Below the pieces are notes generated by a model. It was not told where the DNA came from. It saw only the letters and a program-made list of their open reading frames with translations, and did not search any database. From Globisporangium splendens (Eukaryota; Oomycota; Peronosporomycetes; Pythiales; Pythiaceae), in contig VFIW01000029.1 of NCBI GenBank assembly GCA_006386115.1, positions 248,001 through 312,000 of the forward strand: a stretch of DNA of 64,000 bases, read 5' to 3'. Below are positions 21,222 through 32,716 of the stretch, piece by piece; within the stretch, counting starts at the first letter, position 1; each line of letters starts with the position of its first letter. The position numbers were made by a program, and so were the translations under genes.

Positions 21222-21977
21222 AAGGGTTGGGATCACGTGTGTCAAAGAGCTCCTGGTCAACAGTGGAACACGCCAGGGACGCCAAACGTTCCACATATCA
21301 ATTTAGACGGATATGTATTATCAAAGGAGTAAGATGTCATGCATCGTTTGTTTTAGGTACTTTGTTGTATATCGTATTATAGAGGATATCTGTCACAAGA
21401 GGTTCGTTTCCCTTGTCTTGGCATGACCAAACGATCCTGCGGATATGAGCTTTATGATAGGAAAAGGACCACAAGGCACTGCCAACGTGGCGGTTGCTTG
21501 CCTTTTCCATCATCCGAGGGAAAAGCAGGAGGGTCCGCTCGTCAGTCAGCCACGCAAAACATTGCGATTCGGATCGCTGCAGCGCAAACAGCTCCCTGGG
21601 CTTCACAGTCAGGTCGCAGAGCGGCAGATGAGCTCAGCGCCAAGTTACTCCCCGTCTGCAGCCGCAATGGCGGCAGTTTGAACCCCGATACCTGGGTGAG
21701 AATGAGTGGGCAGCGCGCACGTTTGCGCTGTAATAACTTGCATGCTGTCAGTGACGTCAGGGGATGTCCACGCGGGAGTGGGGCTCTGCGTCTGCACTTT
21801 CCAAAAGCGTGGGGGGTTGTCCCGCATTCTGTTCCGCTTCTGCATTCTCGTGTCTGATTGATGTGTATGACAGGCATACACCAGAACACTCCATATTGTG
21901 AGTGCAGTGCAGCGGGACAATTGCCCCCGTCCAAAGCCCGTTGACAGCTTCGTCGATCACTGTTCACAGCGCCTCCT

Positions 21978-22003
21978 GATTGGCCGCGGCGCTCGGCCAA
22001 TGA
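21978..22003. promoter_or_regulatory. Inverted CCAAT pair, GATTGG-N13-CCAAT
   Basis: GATTGGCC and GGCCAATGA face each other with 13 bases between the boxes and a G/C-rich centre. It lies in the intergenic DNA about 1.1 kb upstream of SulP gene 2. Confidence 0.5.
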
Positions 22004-23058
22004 CCTTCACGTGGGCTCACCTGTCATTGACTCCCAATCTTCAAACGTTGCACCCTCACTGGCCCCAAACGGTGTGTGCCAGTCGATGCCCATCCCCGCG
22101 CCTTTCAGCTCCTTTGACTGTTGTTCTGAAGCCATTTGCTGCCTCGAGACGCATCCTGTTGGCATCTCCTTGTGGTGATACATTGGAATCGCGCGCGCTG
22201 AGTGGTCTAACGGCGTCTAGTGGTTCTGACAACCCAGAGTTCTGGCCAGTCGCGTGGGTGGACGCGTCGCGGCCAGCTGGCGGTGCCACCATCTTCTCCC
22301 AGGCGTTTGCGCCATGCCTGTTCTCGCTCAGTTGCATTCATCCGTTGCTTTCTGTAGAGCGAGTGGGACTTTCGACGTGTTTCTTGGTCTTTCGATTGTG
22401 TGCACGTCGTGCATCGTTTCAGTGCCATTGCATCATCAATGAGTCAGTCTTTGGGTTCAGACGGCAACCTTGAAACACAAATTGAGTCCAGATGCATGGA
22501 GCGGGGGGAGAGAGCTCGCCAAACGACGGCAGTCTCGTGGTTTGTGTCATCATCATGCAGCTGCCCAGCCATTCTTTCAAAGTGTAGTAAACGCATTGGC
22601 AAAGAAAGAAAAAGCCCATGGGACCAGTTTGCCACTGTGCCCAGAAACAGATCCTGAACGGGGTCGTTGCTTCAGGCACAAGGCACACTCTGTTGAAGGG
22701 CTTCTGCAGCCTCTCGGGACTTTTTTCACCTTGTAGCCCATAGAACAGCAACTCAGCCACTCGTTGCGCTGCTGCGATTTCCGCGCTATATGGTGGGTGT
22801 CCACCTAAAGATGGCTCAATATTGCCAGACTCGGAGCTGCTCCTGTCATGCTGGCGTCTCGGAGCTCTCCTCTTTGCTGCGACATTGCAAATATGTCGGA
22901 GACTTACGCGTTAATTGGATCACGAGCAAAGAGCTGATTTCCCTGCGGTAATGCGCATCAACTAATCACATTGAGCAGCTCTCTTCGCGCAGTCTGGTGC
23001 TGGAAGAGGAGCGAAGCGTCCATCGGCGGCATATCGACTCGGCTCTGGCGGCGGCGCT

Positions 23059-23084
23059 GATTGGATTGCGGCATCGGCCAATGG
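23059..23084. promoter_or_regulatory. Inverted CCAAT pair, GATTGG-N13-CCAAT
   Basis: GATTGG at 23059-23064 and CCAAT at 23078-23082, again 13 bases apart. It is about 270 bases beyond the 3' end of SulP gene 3 and 2.2 kb upstream of gene 2. Confidence 0.5.
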
Positions 23085-23349
23085 CCGAGGCTCTCGAGGC
23101 AAAGTCATGGCTCATGACTCAATGACTCAGTACGTCGATCTGTACCACCGTCTCACGTACCACAATGTGAGCGAGCTGTCGCCTTTAATCCCAGCTTTCG
23201 GTTGCAAGTAATGAAGTGTACTTTGGTTAGTGCAGTAAATACCTGAGACTTCTCCTTTATTACAGTTGTCCGCTTATCGAACTGGTCTCGTCACATTTTC
23301 TCCTCAACGCTACATATTTCGCCCTTCGTCTTCCTGTCTCTCAACTCGC

Positions 23350-25530
23350 TTAATGCTGCAGCACATGGTACGAAGTCGATGGCGAGGCAGTCGCGGATGG
23401 GGAAAACGGCGATACGAGGTGCAGATGTGGCAGCGGCGATGGTGCCACATTGCTGCCTCGGCCCAGGAACTCGCCGCTGGACTGGCGGCTAGCATATCCT
23501 GCTTCCACAACGTCAACTTCACCACCACGAGGCTGCAGCGGCATCTGGATACTCTCGACGTGGTCCCAGCCCAGGTCGTGGTGCAGCAAATCCAGCGACT
23601 GCGCACAGAGGTTGCGCGCGACGAGGAGCTTGCCAGCCTCGTGGTACCGAGTTGCAGCTTCGCGCAGCGCTGCGACGGCCGAGAAATCGCTAAACAGGCA
23701 TTCTTGGAAATCCAGGATCACCAATGCCGGGTCGTTGTTGATAGCGAAAAACGGACGGAACGTCGAGATCGACGAGTAAAGCAAATGACCCTTGATCAGG
23801 TACACCTTGGCTTCTTCGTGGCCCAGTACCAGCGCGTCCTCGTGCTCAGGATCCTGAATGTCGTGCTCATTGCTGAAATTGTGAGAGTTCTGGTGTTGGT
23901 GATGGTACACTTTCACGAACTCCGTCGTCGCCCGCATGGTGAGTTGTTGGCCACTTCGCCATCCGTTCACGAGGGATTGCCAGATCACACCGGCGATCAC
24001 CGCGACGGCGAGGTTGATTGCCGCCGCGAGCGCCGTAACCATGATGATCGCGAACGCATCAGTCGGCTGCAAGTGGAAAATCAACTTCAGCGACGGCCAG
24101 TAGAACGTGTGAATGATGATCACGTACAAGATTCCCGTCAGGCATGCCACGGGGACGAGTTCAATAACCGAACTGGCAAAGAGGACCACGATGAACGTCG
24201 TGATGCCACCGACGATCGCAGACACGCGGAAGCGGCCGCCGTTCAGGATATTGCCCGTCGACTGGCCGATCATCGAGCACCCTCCCATGGCGCCGAAAAA
24301 GCCGCACAAGATGTTGCCGACACCTTGTGCGATGCACTCTTTCTTTGTGGCTTCGCTTGTCAGTCTCTGCTTTGTGAGGTCCACAACAGCTTGCAGAGTC
24401 ATGATGGACTCGAAGAGTCCGACAGCCGCTAGACTCGCAGCGCACGAGATGACCGCGGACCAGTTCTTCACGCCGCTGAATTCTGGAAAGCCGAACGTTG
24501 GGAGCCCGCCCGAAAGCGGTGATGTATCGCCAATGGTGCGCACATCGTAATGCAACAGTGGGCGGTTGATGCCGTGCTCAAAGCCAACGCCAATGATCGC
24601 AACAGCGAGCGTCGGAGGCACGAGACGGCCAATGACCGGGATCTTGGGGAACCCGACCATGACGATCATCGTCAGCACCACGAGAAAGAACGTCGTCCAC
24701 GTCGTCGGGTCCGAAGGTTTCATCCACTTGAGCAAATGGTTCACTTCACACTCGCCAAAACGCATCGTGTCGACGGTGCACACCTTGAATGTCGTCATCT
24801 GTGAGAGAAACATCATGAGTGCGAGACCGTTGAGGAACCCGATGTGCGCCGTGCGCGGGATCATCGAAAACACTTTGGAGAAGCCAAGCAGTCCGAAGAG
24901 CAACTGCAAGATGCCAGCGATCGTCAACGCGACGAACAAATGCTCGATGCGTTCCGCGAGCGGCAAATGACCCAACGATCCGTCGCTGCCAGTCAACTGC
25001 GGCATGACCACAGCAAGCGCGCCAGCCGCGCCAGCGACTGTGCCCGGCACTCCCCCCATGAGCCCAACAACGATGCCGAAAAAGCCCGTTGCATACAATC
25101 CCACGACTGGGTCCAGGTTCGCAACGTAGCTGAACGCGATGGTCTCGGGGATCATGAGCAGCATGGCCGCCACGCCCGCAAGCACCTCGCGCTGGAACAG
25201 CATCCAGTTCTGCGCATAGAACCGGCCCGCAGACTTGGTCATCGCGACGAGCTCCTTGGGAGCATCCCGTACTCGCTGCGTGCGCGTCGCGCACGAGTTC
25301 GAGCTCTCGCGCGCACGCTGGAAACTCTGCGTTACCCGCGAGAGGCCATGGCCGATCGTGTCGTTCCAGAGACGTCGCGGCGAGTATCTGGCGGCCCACG
25401 ACGTCGCCGCGTGGCGGTCCGCGTCCTCGAGCTGCACGTAGCGGTAGGGGGACTTGGTGGCAGCAGCGGTGGCGCTGTTGTGGACGCTGACACTGGACAA
25501 TACGCGCGCGTGACTCGTGGGCTCGTCCAT
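23350..25530 (-). CDS. SulP transporter 3, divergent (bacterial-type core) with STAS domain
   Basis: A 726-residue protein starting at MDEPTSHARV (ATG 25530); the 42 codons open upstream look untranslated. An N-terminal cytosolic stretch of ~130 residues precedes the SulP core. The core resembles bacterial-type SulP rather than genes 1, 2, 4 and 5: MIPETIAFSYVANLDPVVGL, GGVPGTVAGAAGALAVVMPQ, AHIGFLNGLALMMFLSQ, then GGCSMIGQSTGNILNGG. A C-terminal STAS domain near residues 600-690 includes ALVILDFQECLFSDFSAVAA. The likely role is sulfate, bicarbonate or other anion transport; substrate unknown. It is the only member of the local group from another SulP branch, so it was probably not made by the tandem duplications that gave the others. 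Confidence 0.9.
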   Translation of the reverse strand: MDEPTSHARVLSSVSVHNSATAAATKSPYRYVQLEDADRHAATSWAARYSPRRLWNDTIGHGLSRVTQSFQRARESSNSCATRTQRVRDAPKELVAMTKSAGRFYAQNWMLFQREVLAGVAAMLLMIPETIAFSYVANLDPVVGLYATGFFGIVVGLMGGVPGTVAGAAGALAVVMPQLTGSDGSLGHLPLAERIEHLFVALTIAGILQLLFGLLGFSKVFSMIPRTAHIGFLNGLALMMFLSQMTTFKVCTVDTMRFGECEVNHLLKWMKPSDPTTWTTFFLVVLTMIVMVGFPKIPVIGRLVPPTLAVAIIGVGFEHGINRPLLHYDVRTIGDTSPLSGGLPTFGFPEFSGVKNWSAVISCAASLAAVGLFESIMTLQAVVDLTKQRLTSEATKKECIAQGVGNILCGFFGAMGGCSMIGQSTGNILNGGRFRVSAIVGGITTFIVVLFASSVIELVPVACLTGILYVIIIHTFYWPSLKLIFHLQPTDAFAIIMVTALAAAINLAVAVIAGVIWQSLVNGWRSGQQLTMRATTEFVKVYHHQHQNSHNFSNEHDIQDPEHEDALVLGHEEAKVYLIKGHLLYSSISTFRPFFAINNDPALVILDFQECLFSDFSAVAALREAATRYHEAGKLLVARNLCAQSLDLLHHDLGWDHVESIQMPLQPRGGEVDVVEAGYASRQSSGEFLGRGSNVAPSPLPHLHLVSPFSPSATASPSTSYHVLQH

Positions 25531-26214
25531 CGCGGTGCTGGGGATGAAGGACGGAAAGAGAGAGAATACGCAGAGAACGAACGGCGGCAAGTGGCGCTTT
25601 TCGTGCCTTCGTTTTAGGTCCTGAAGAGCTGTGCGCATTTCGCTGATGAGTCGCATCCATCAAGGCTAGATCCGCCTTGCATAACAGGAGACAATTACCT
25701 ATTCGAAATTAAAAGGTTATGTATAGGCTGTGATGCATTGTATAGAAGTGTTTCTCGTGTATTGTGTATAGAGAGGCTAGAGTCAACGAAGAGCTACAAT
25801 CACTCGTTACAAATGCATGTTCAAACATGTCGCATGTCCGACCTACACTCAGCCTTCAACAACCACGTGACATCAATGGATCTGAGGGGATACTTTGTGG
25901 CAATGGTTGGTGTTTACTGCTGCTTGAGTTTCTCTCTGCTTCTTCACCTTCTTCAATGATCCTGTGCTCTGCGATTTGTCAGCCATCGAGGTCCTGGGTG
26001 CCTCGACAAGAGTTCTTGAGCGATAGACGATGAACCTGGGCTCAAAGTGCAAGGTTGTTTGTTAAACGAGCCAACCTACGTGAGTGCCGTACCTCACGCC
26101 GACAACGCGAAGAGCTCCAGCCAGTCTTTCTCTCTTCCTGTATCTTCTCTCACGAGGGTGCAAAATGGCGACTCTCTTGAGTTTATAAAGTCGTCCTAAT
26201 CGGTAAGTAATGTC
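25531..26214. other. Intergenic between SulP gene 3 and the MAPK gene
   Basis: No gene is supported. It holds the promoter of SulP gene 3 (minus) and the 3' flank of the MAPK gene (minus). Short plus-strand frames at 25738-26033 have no recognisable content. Confidence 0.4.
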
Positions 26215-29200
26215 TCATTTCGTCTTGACTGTCTTGATTGGCACGAGTTTGCCCGAGACCGGGTCGACGCAGTAGAGCTCGTCGTGCTCTTTCACGAGCC
26301 GTTCGTACTCGAGCGCTTCGGGGTTGAAGTGGCACACCTGCTCAAACACGGCCTCTTGCATCGCCAGCTTCTCCTCTTTCACGCGCTCGTGCGAGTCGTC
26401 GATCTTGCCGGCAAACGTATCTTCTTTCTCCTCGAGCTCATCGTAGCACATCGCACTCTCGTTCACAGAAGCATGTTCGGTGATGATGGACCGGAATGCT
26501 TCCAGTAGGTAAGGGTGACGCAGCGCCTCTTTTGCTGTGATCCGCTTCTCCGGGTCGTACACAAGCAGCTTCTCCAGCAAATCGATCGCGAGAAGATTCG
26601 CGTTCGGGTAGAGCTCTGTAAAAGGGATCTTTGGCCGACGGCGCTGACGTTGTAGCCATTTCTGAGCTGCTTCTTTGTGGATGTTTCCGATATACACGGT
26701 ATCCGGTGTACCCAGCACGTTAAAGATCTTGTTCAGTTGGTTCGTCGTACTCGATCCAGGAAACAGCGGTTTGCGTCCTAGCAACTCGGCCAAGATGCAT
26801 CCTGCAGACCACAAGTCCGAAGGTTTATCGTACCGGCAACCGTCCAGCAAGATTTCAGGTGCTCGATACCAGCGCGTGACCACATACTCGGTCAGTTCCA
26901 CGAAATGATCCACTCCAGATGCGCCTTGTTTGTCTTTTGCCTGAGTGTAGTCAACGTATCGAGCGAGACCGAGATCGCACACTTTCAGCTCGCACGTACT
27001 TGTCACCAATACATTGGAAGGCTTCAGGTCACGATGCAAAATGTCGGCCGAGTGCAAATACGCCAATGCACGCAAGATCTGGCGCATGAAGTACGCGACG
27101 TGCTCGTCTGTGAGCGTTTGTGTCGAGTGAATAACCCGATGCAGATCCGTTTCCATCAAATCAGTCACCAAATAAATATCTTCCAGGTAACAGAGACGCT
27201 CGGGCCGTAAAACGTCGTACAGTCGAATCAGGTTTGGATGCGCAAGCTGACGGAGTAAGCAAAGTTCACGAAGCAACCGCTTGGTATCTGGCAGCTCTGC
27301 AAACGCGTTGGTAATCTTCTTGATCGCGACGGTCGTTCCAGATTCAACATCACTGGCAGCGATCACTTCTCCATACGTGCCCGAACCGACAACTTTGATG
27401 AGATGATATTTCTTTGGCACGTCGAACACCGTTTTCTTCGCTGCAAACACATGATTGTCACGAGCGAGTTGTTTGAGATGTCCTTCTGTTTCCGATTCTT
27501 GAGGGTTGCTTTCCACGCTCTCCATACTAAGAGAATTGCGCTTTGGAGGCGATCGCATGGAGGACTGGACCACAAACCGACCAGTCGAATCGCCTGCGAC
27601 ACCCAAGTGCCCGCCACCTGCAAGTCGGTCAGATCGTAGGAACTCTCGCAATGATTCAGAAGAAAGACTCTGCACCAGAGTTTCTTCGCTGTTTAACCGC
27701 CGCAATTCCGATCCGCTTGCCCGAATACCGATATTGCCCAGGCTCTGCCGTCTTCCGAGAATCTTTGGGTCGTTCAGACTATCAGCAGATGAGATCGTCG
27801 GAGCAAAGATAACACTCGCTTGAATCCGGCCCCGAAACACAGTCGGTGGTGCCCAAGACTCTTTGCAGTCATTGTACTGGTCACATAAATTGTGCCATCG
27901 GGGCAACGCTCCGTTCGCCTTTGCATCCGCAGATCCGCTGAAGAGAGACAAATACGGAGTAAGGTTGATCTTGCACACGCCAATGATCTCGTCTGCCAGC
28001 ATGAACCGACTCTGGAACACCTCCAGCTTCAGAAAGTACGTAAATCCACGCGCACAGCCAGGGAATTCCAATCGAAGATTGCTCGCCCACTGAGGGTTCA
28101 GAGTGCCAATCGAGTCACTCCCTGGATCAACCTCCAGCGAGCACTTGCAGATATTTGTTACACATCCGCTACGATCGCCAAACGGGGCAAACGTTCTCTC
28201 TCCAGAGATACCAGCAGCGCGCTTGAAACCGCGGAATAGTCTGGTGCTCGATGACGGTCGTCTCTTTTCCGACAGTGCTACTGGATGTGATTTAGACAAC
28301 TCATCGGTCCGGATGCCACTGCTGTGGAGGTCCAGCCCATCAAGTGTCCGCTCCATATGAGTGCCTTCTTCGAGAATACAACGAACGTACACTGGATAAA
28401 CCTTCTTGGACGATGACGATGCAGCACCACTGCCTTTGCCGTGCTGGGACGAGTTCAGATGCTGACTGCTTCCGTTCTTGCCGTTAATTTGCTCGACTGG
28501 ATGCAACTGCAGGGCACGCAAGATCTGGACGTAAAACGTGCCAGGTGGTATCGACTGCGATATTGCCGAGGTCTCTCCCGGTAAGACAAGACGAATGTTT
28601 TCTCCACGTGCAGCGTCGTCAAATGCTACAGAAAGTGCCACCGAGTCGCCATTCATGTGCCACCGAACAAGCCGATCCTTGTGATCCAGCCACAACTCGT
28701 GGACGAAAAGCTGGGTGATGCGGCGGCTGTCGTGGTTGACAAGACAGTAAGTTTCTTTCCCTGTGACCACCAAACGCTTCTCCCAAGTTGACGGTGTAAA
28801 TGCGCTGAGTGGTCCTGGTTGAGAGCTTCCACGAGGGGATACTGTGTAGTTGCCATTCATTTCAGCTGGTGAGGCGGCAAAACCGTTGTCAATTGTCTCG
28901 TGGTCGCTGAACCCGTCAATGCAGTCGGCGTCTCCTCGAACAAGCTCCATCACCTCAACCATCGTAAATGATTCGACTTCGACACTTTCCAGCAACGTCG
29001 AGATGAACAGCAAGACGCCGTCGTAGCGACGGTATTGTCCCCAGAAAGGTACAATTGGCGGGAAATTCGAGGTTACGACCACATCTGGGTGAATGCTCTG
29101 GAACAGCAGCGGGAAATCGCTCAACTCCTGTCGCAGCAGTGCTCCAAGCAGGCGATAAAACTTGGACGCATCCAGTGGCTGGGACCCGAATGCAATGTGA

Positions 29201-30573
29201 GGTCGAGCGGCCTCAGGAGCCTTCGTGATCGCAACCTAGCTCAGCAAAACAGAAACGATACACAAGTCGGTGAGGTTAGGAACGCTAGTTATGCTACAAC
29301 CATGGCCATTCAGTAAGAAACTCACAGTGATGGCACGCTTCCACTGGTCCTTTTCGAACGCCGTCCGAGAGCTGAGATGATTGGTTCGGTGCCCTTCAGT
29401 TAGAATGCGAAAGCCATTCGGTTTGCCCATGTTGTCATCTTCAACACTCTGGATGTGGATTCGGCCGATGAGTTTGGTGTTCATGATGAAATCTTCGCGC
29501 GATTCGTAATACGCCATCGTCTCCCCCTCCAGCACGCAGTACAGAGCCTTCCAGCTCTGCAACAGGTCGCTCTTCTTGTTCAGGTAACCTTCAAACGAGA
29601 TCCCGTCGCCATTTCGGTAGCGCACAGTGTGAGATCGAGAGCGAGTGGTTTGCACAGCCGTTGACCCTCGAGACGGGTTCACAACTACGGGGGCGGCAGG
29701 CGGAGGCGTGCCGGCAGATCCATTCTTCCTTGCTTGCTTGCTGCTTGACCCTGCTGCATTCGCATCGCCATCTTCGTCGCTGATCTCCTCTAAGAATAGC
29801 GTGCTGGTGTCGCCAATGCGCGCATGCGGCCTTCTTGGCGGCGCGCCAGGCTGGATGCGCTGCTGCAGAATGCTCATGAACGCATTCATGCGCGTGCGCT
29901 CGAGTGGGTCGGTGTTCTTGATCGAGATCGCGATCTGCTCCGAGCCGTGCAACTGCTCCAGGCGGATCAACAGCACCGTCCGCAGACCGAAGCTGTCCGA
30001 AATGCCCGCGTACCCGTAGATCGCAAATACTCGCTGTCGAGTCGCGTCGCTGCCTTTCGCTCGAGGCGTCAATGGGAATGATTCCTTCGATGTGTCACTG
30101 CTGCTTCTGCGTACTGCTGGCGACTCGCCTCGCTGGGGAAACACCACGATATCGTCCCCAATGGCCTCGAGCAGTTGCGTGCGAAAGTCCGCGCAGTGCT
30201 GTTCGTCTTGGTCGTCGCTCTGAAGCTGCTGCTGTCCGTTCTCTAGGATCGTGTCGTTGACTTTCCGCAGCGACCCATCGCTCTCCTCTCGACTGCCGCC
30301 TGCTGCTGCTGTCGTCGTGACCTTCTTGACGTACTTGGTGAACGAGCAAGACGAGCCGATCTGCAGCGTCGCATTCTGCCAGAGCGTGTGGAAGAGCTCG
30401 CGCGACATCCACGGCGTCTCGATGCGCTCGATCTCCACGACGCACTCCTCCTCGCCGTCCAGCGTCAGATTGCTCTCCCGTCGGTTCAGCGTCAAGTTCG
30501 CCTCGCGCCGCGTAATCGACATGTTGGCCTCGCGCCGGTTAATCGACACGTTGGCCTCGCGGTGATGGTTCAT
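26215..30573 (-). CDS. PH-C2-MAP kinase fusion (SAK1-like)
   Basis: Two exons: 30573-29326 and 29235-26215. The 90-nt intron (GTGAGT...TAG) is in phase 0, giving 1,422 residues. A 9-residue repeat opens the protein (residues 5-39). A PH domain at ~318-416 has GYLNKKSDLLQSWKALYCVL. A C2-like region at ~780-880 includes FLKLEVFQSRFMLADEIIGV. The kinase domain at ~1025-1340 shows the glycine loop GSGTYGEV, VAIKKI, HRDLKPSNVL, DLGLARYVDY, the MAPK activation motif TEY near residue 1198, then WYRAPEILLDG. The kinase is intact by motif and ERK-type; PH and C2 domains suggest membrane recruitment through phosphoinositides or calcium. PH-domain MAPKs are, from memory, known in Phytophthora (SAK1 type, stress-activated, needed for zoospores). 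The acceptor joins RAIT to VAITKAPEAA without a gap, which supports the fusion. Confidence 0.9.
30457..30561 (-). repeat. In-frame 27-bp repeat encoding RREAN units
   Basis: Four tandem copies of a 9-residue unit, consensus RREANxSIN (REANVSIN, RREANMSIT, RREANLTLN, RRESNLTLD), at the very N-terminus of the MAPK fusion. The last copy has drifted most. Being in frame, it may vary in copy number between strains. Confidence 0.75.
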
Positions 30574-31418
30574 ACTCGCCTTGTGTCCAAATCACCTCGC
30601 GCGCTTCCAGCGCCAACAATGCGCTTCAAACCGGCCCAAAAATACACACAAGCGCTTGGGACAGACAGGCGTCTCGGTGGGGCTCACTCTCCGATTATAA
30701 CACTGACACACACAGGCGCGTGCGTATGAAGGGAAGGTGTGGGGCGTCTTTATATAAAGTGTCAGAAGCGCGTGGTGGTGGCGAATGCAGAGTGAGCGCG
30801 TGGCTGCTCAGACTGGGGGACTTGGTACCACAATGCGGAGCATGTCCCGCCATACACACACACACACACACACAGAGGGCAAACTCCAGTTCAACAACGC
30901 GAAAGACGACAATCGTACTTACACGAGACAGGTCGGTACCACCATGGTTCCTCTTTTCGTGCGTGCATTCTCTAAATTAGTAATAAGTGAAGATTGATGG
31001 CATATAACATAAATGTTCTAATTGTCGAAAGCATAAAAACAGAGAGTGCGTCAACTCCTGTTTCTAAAGTCGACATATATGTTAGATGCCATCGATCCAT
31101 CACCTCGTCTCTCCCAAATCCTGTCAAAAGCGTTTAAAAACCACACTTTTTTTTTCTATCAGTCAGTTTTCATTGAATCAAGGCAACTGACACCACGTCA
31201 CACATTTTTGTTCTCAATGGCTTCATCATCGTTGTGCGCATCTGCGGCATCTGGGCAGATGGACTCATGTCTCCTCTCGCTTCTCACACGCTTCTCCTTC
31301 TCCCACGCGCATTGGCTGCCTCTTTTCTCTCGCTTCATTCCCGAAAACCCTCGCGTGTAGCATCTTGAGAGCACATCCCCAGGTGCCCAAGTATCAACCT
31401 CAGTAGCTCCGCTTCCCA
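30574..31418. other. Divergent promoter region between MAPK and MscL genes
   Basis: No gene is supported. It contains a (CA)n run at 30854-30874, an A/T-rich stretch at 30975-31050, a T run near 31148, and an ATTGG box near 31308, about 110 bases upstream of the MscL start. Confidence 0.4.
30854..30874. repeat. (CA)n microsatellite
   Basis: About ten CA units in the intergenic region upstream of the MAPK fusion gene. Confidence 0.9.
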
Positions 31419-32355
31419 ATGTCGACGTCCAACGCTGCGATTCCGAACCTGCAAGGCGAGCCTCGTGCACCTTCGTCTGCATCATTATCTGCTGTCGACA
31501 GTGACGTTGTCGTGTCGTCACATGCACCGCCTCGACCCCGATCGTCCGCAGAACAGGCGTCCCTGTTGCGCAAGGCCGTGCACCGACTGCAGTACTACGC
31601 GCCACCGATCGAGAGCGTGCGCACGGTGCTCGATGACTTCCAGGACTTTATCCAGCAGGGCAACATGATCGACCTCGCGGTGGGTCTCATCCTCGGCAAA
31701 GCGTTCACGGACATCCTGAACTCGTTTGTCGTTGACATCCTCACGCCGATCATCAGTCTCTTTTCAGGTACGAGTCTCTGATAACGCTGCGATTTTGCCC
31801 CGGTTATTGTCGTCGTTGATCTATAATGAATGTGCTGGATGGGGTTGCGTATTGTGTAATAGAGCGCAGTATCGTGAATTATTTCTTCGTGGCGCGGTGC
31901 CCAGTTAGTCTTCCGCACTGCACAAGCTCGACGTGGGAGACCTGGAAGCAAGGTTTGTGCTTTGGAGGATGAAAACGTAGACAACGTGTTGCGTACTGAC
32001 AACCTGGGGACTCGTAATTTGGCTTGTAGCGCGCGATGCTGGCGCTGTGACGATCAACTACGGGCTGTTTCTCGAGAACATCGTCAACTTCATCATCAAT
32101 GCCATCTTCCTCTACGTCGCCATCAAGAAATGTACGTTTTGGCTTGGAACCTCTCACTACTTTGTGTTGCGATCTGCTTCGTCGCGTGCCTAACAAATGA
32201 TCGTGTCTGGTGTATATGCGTCGATAGTTGTCGAAGTGGTCTTCAAGCGAAACGTGTCCGTGAAGAAGCAGTGTCCGTTCTGCAAGGAGTTCATCAAAGG
32301 CGCAGCAACGGTCTGCAAAGAGTGCGGGTCGCAGCTCACTCGGCCCCAGCAATAG
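31419..32355 (+). CDS. mscL: Eukaryotic MscL mechanosensitive channel with C-terminal zinc ribbon
   Basis: Three exons: 31419-31767, 32030-32131 and 32228-32355. Introns of 262 nt (GTACGA...TAG) and 96 nt (GTACGT...TAG) join in frame to give 192 residues. After a ~85-residue Ser/Pro-rich N-tail comes FIQQGNMIDLAVGLILGKAF, the classic MscL TM1 signature (bacterial: RGNVVDLAVGVIIGAAF). Then ILNSFVVDILTPIISLFS precedes a short loop, and TM2 is NYGLFLENIVNFIINAIFLY. The tail has CPFC...CKEC, a four-Cys zinc-ribbon-like end of the kind seen on some bacterial MscL proteins. The channel opens under membrane tension to release solutes in hypo-osmotic shock, which suits a wall-less zoospore stage or hyphal turgor. 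The loop between TMs is short, so the domain is compact. Bacterial origin of the family is likely; when it entered oomycetes cannot be said here. Confidence 0.85.
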
Positions 32356-32716
32356 AACAGGATAGATGGAGCATGGAGTGGGTGAACAATAGATGCACGT
32401 ACACTAGAGCAATGTAGCGTATTCACCGACCTATGCGGGACACAAAGAGTAACCAGGCTTTCAGTCGGCGATTGCTATCGGAGATTCGCTCCCATCTAAG
32501 CGCACGTCAAGTCCACAACACTGGCGTTTTCGTGGCCATTCCTTAGCAGAATGCGCTTTCCAGGTCATTCGACATTGTTATTCTCTCGCCTGAATGAAAA
32601 GCGATATGTGGTGGATTCTGGGCATCATTCTCGATATTTTTCTTCATTTCTACCAGCAACTACTTGAGCGACTAGATTATTGTAAAAGTCCCAACCCAAC
32701 TGTACGAATGTACCGC
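32356..32716. other. Intergenic between convergent MscL and GNAT genes
   Basis: No gene or repeat recognised. It contains only the 3' flanks of both genes. Confidence 0.4.

Larger units (their letters stand above)
20899..23349. other. Long intergenic region between SulP genes 2 and 3
   Basis: About 2.4 kb with no gene that I can support. The open frames are short, overlapping and Cys/Arg/Ser-rich without family resemblance. It holds the promoter of gene 2, three inverted CCAAT pairs (21196, 21978, 23059) and the 3' end of gene 3. An unannotated noncoding RNA cannot be excluded. Confidence 0.4.

Noticed and set aside
21423..22473. Overlapping frames of 144-191 codons in the gene 2/gene 3 spacer
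   Set aside because: Open on both strands with Cys/Arg/Ser-rich text and no conserved pattern; they appear to be chance frames.
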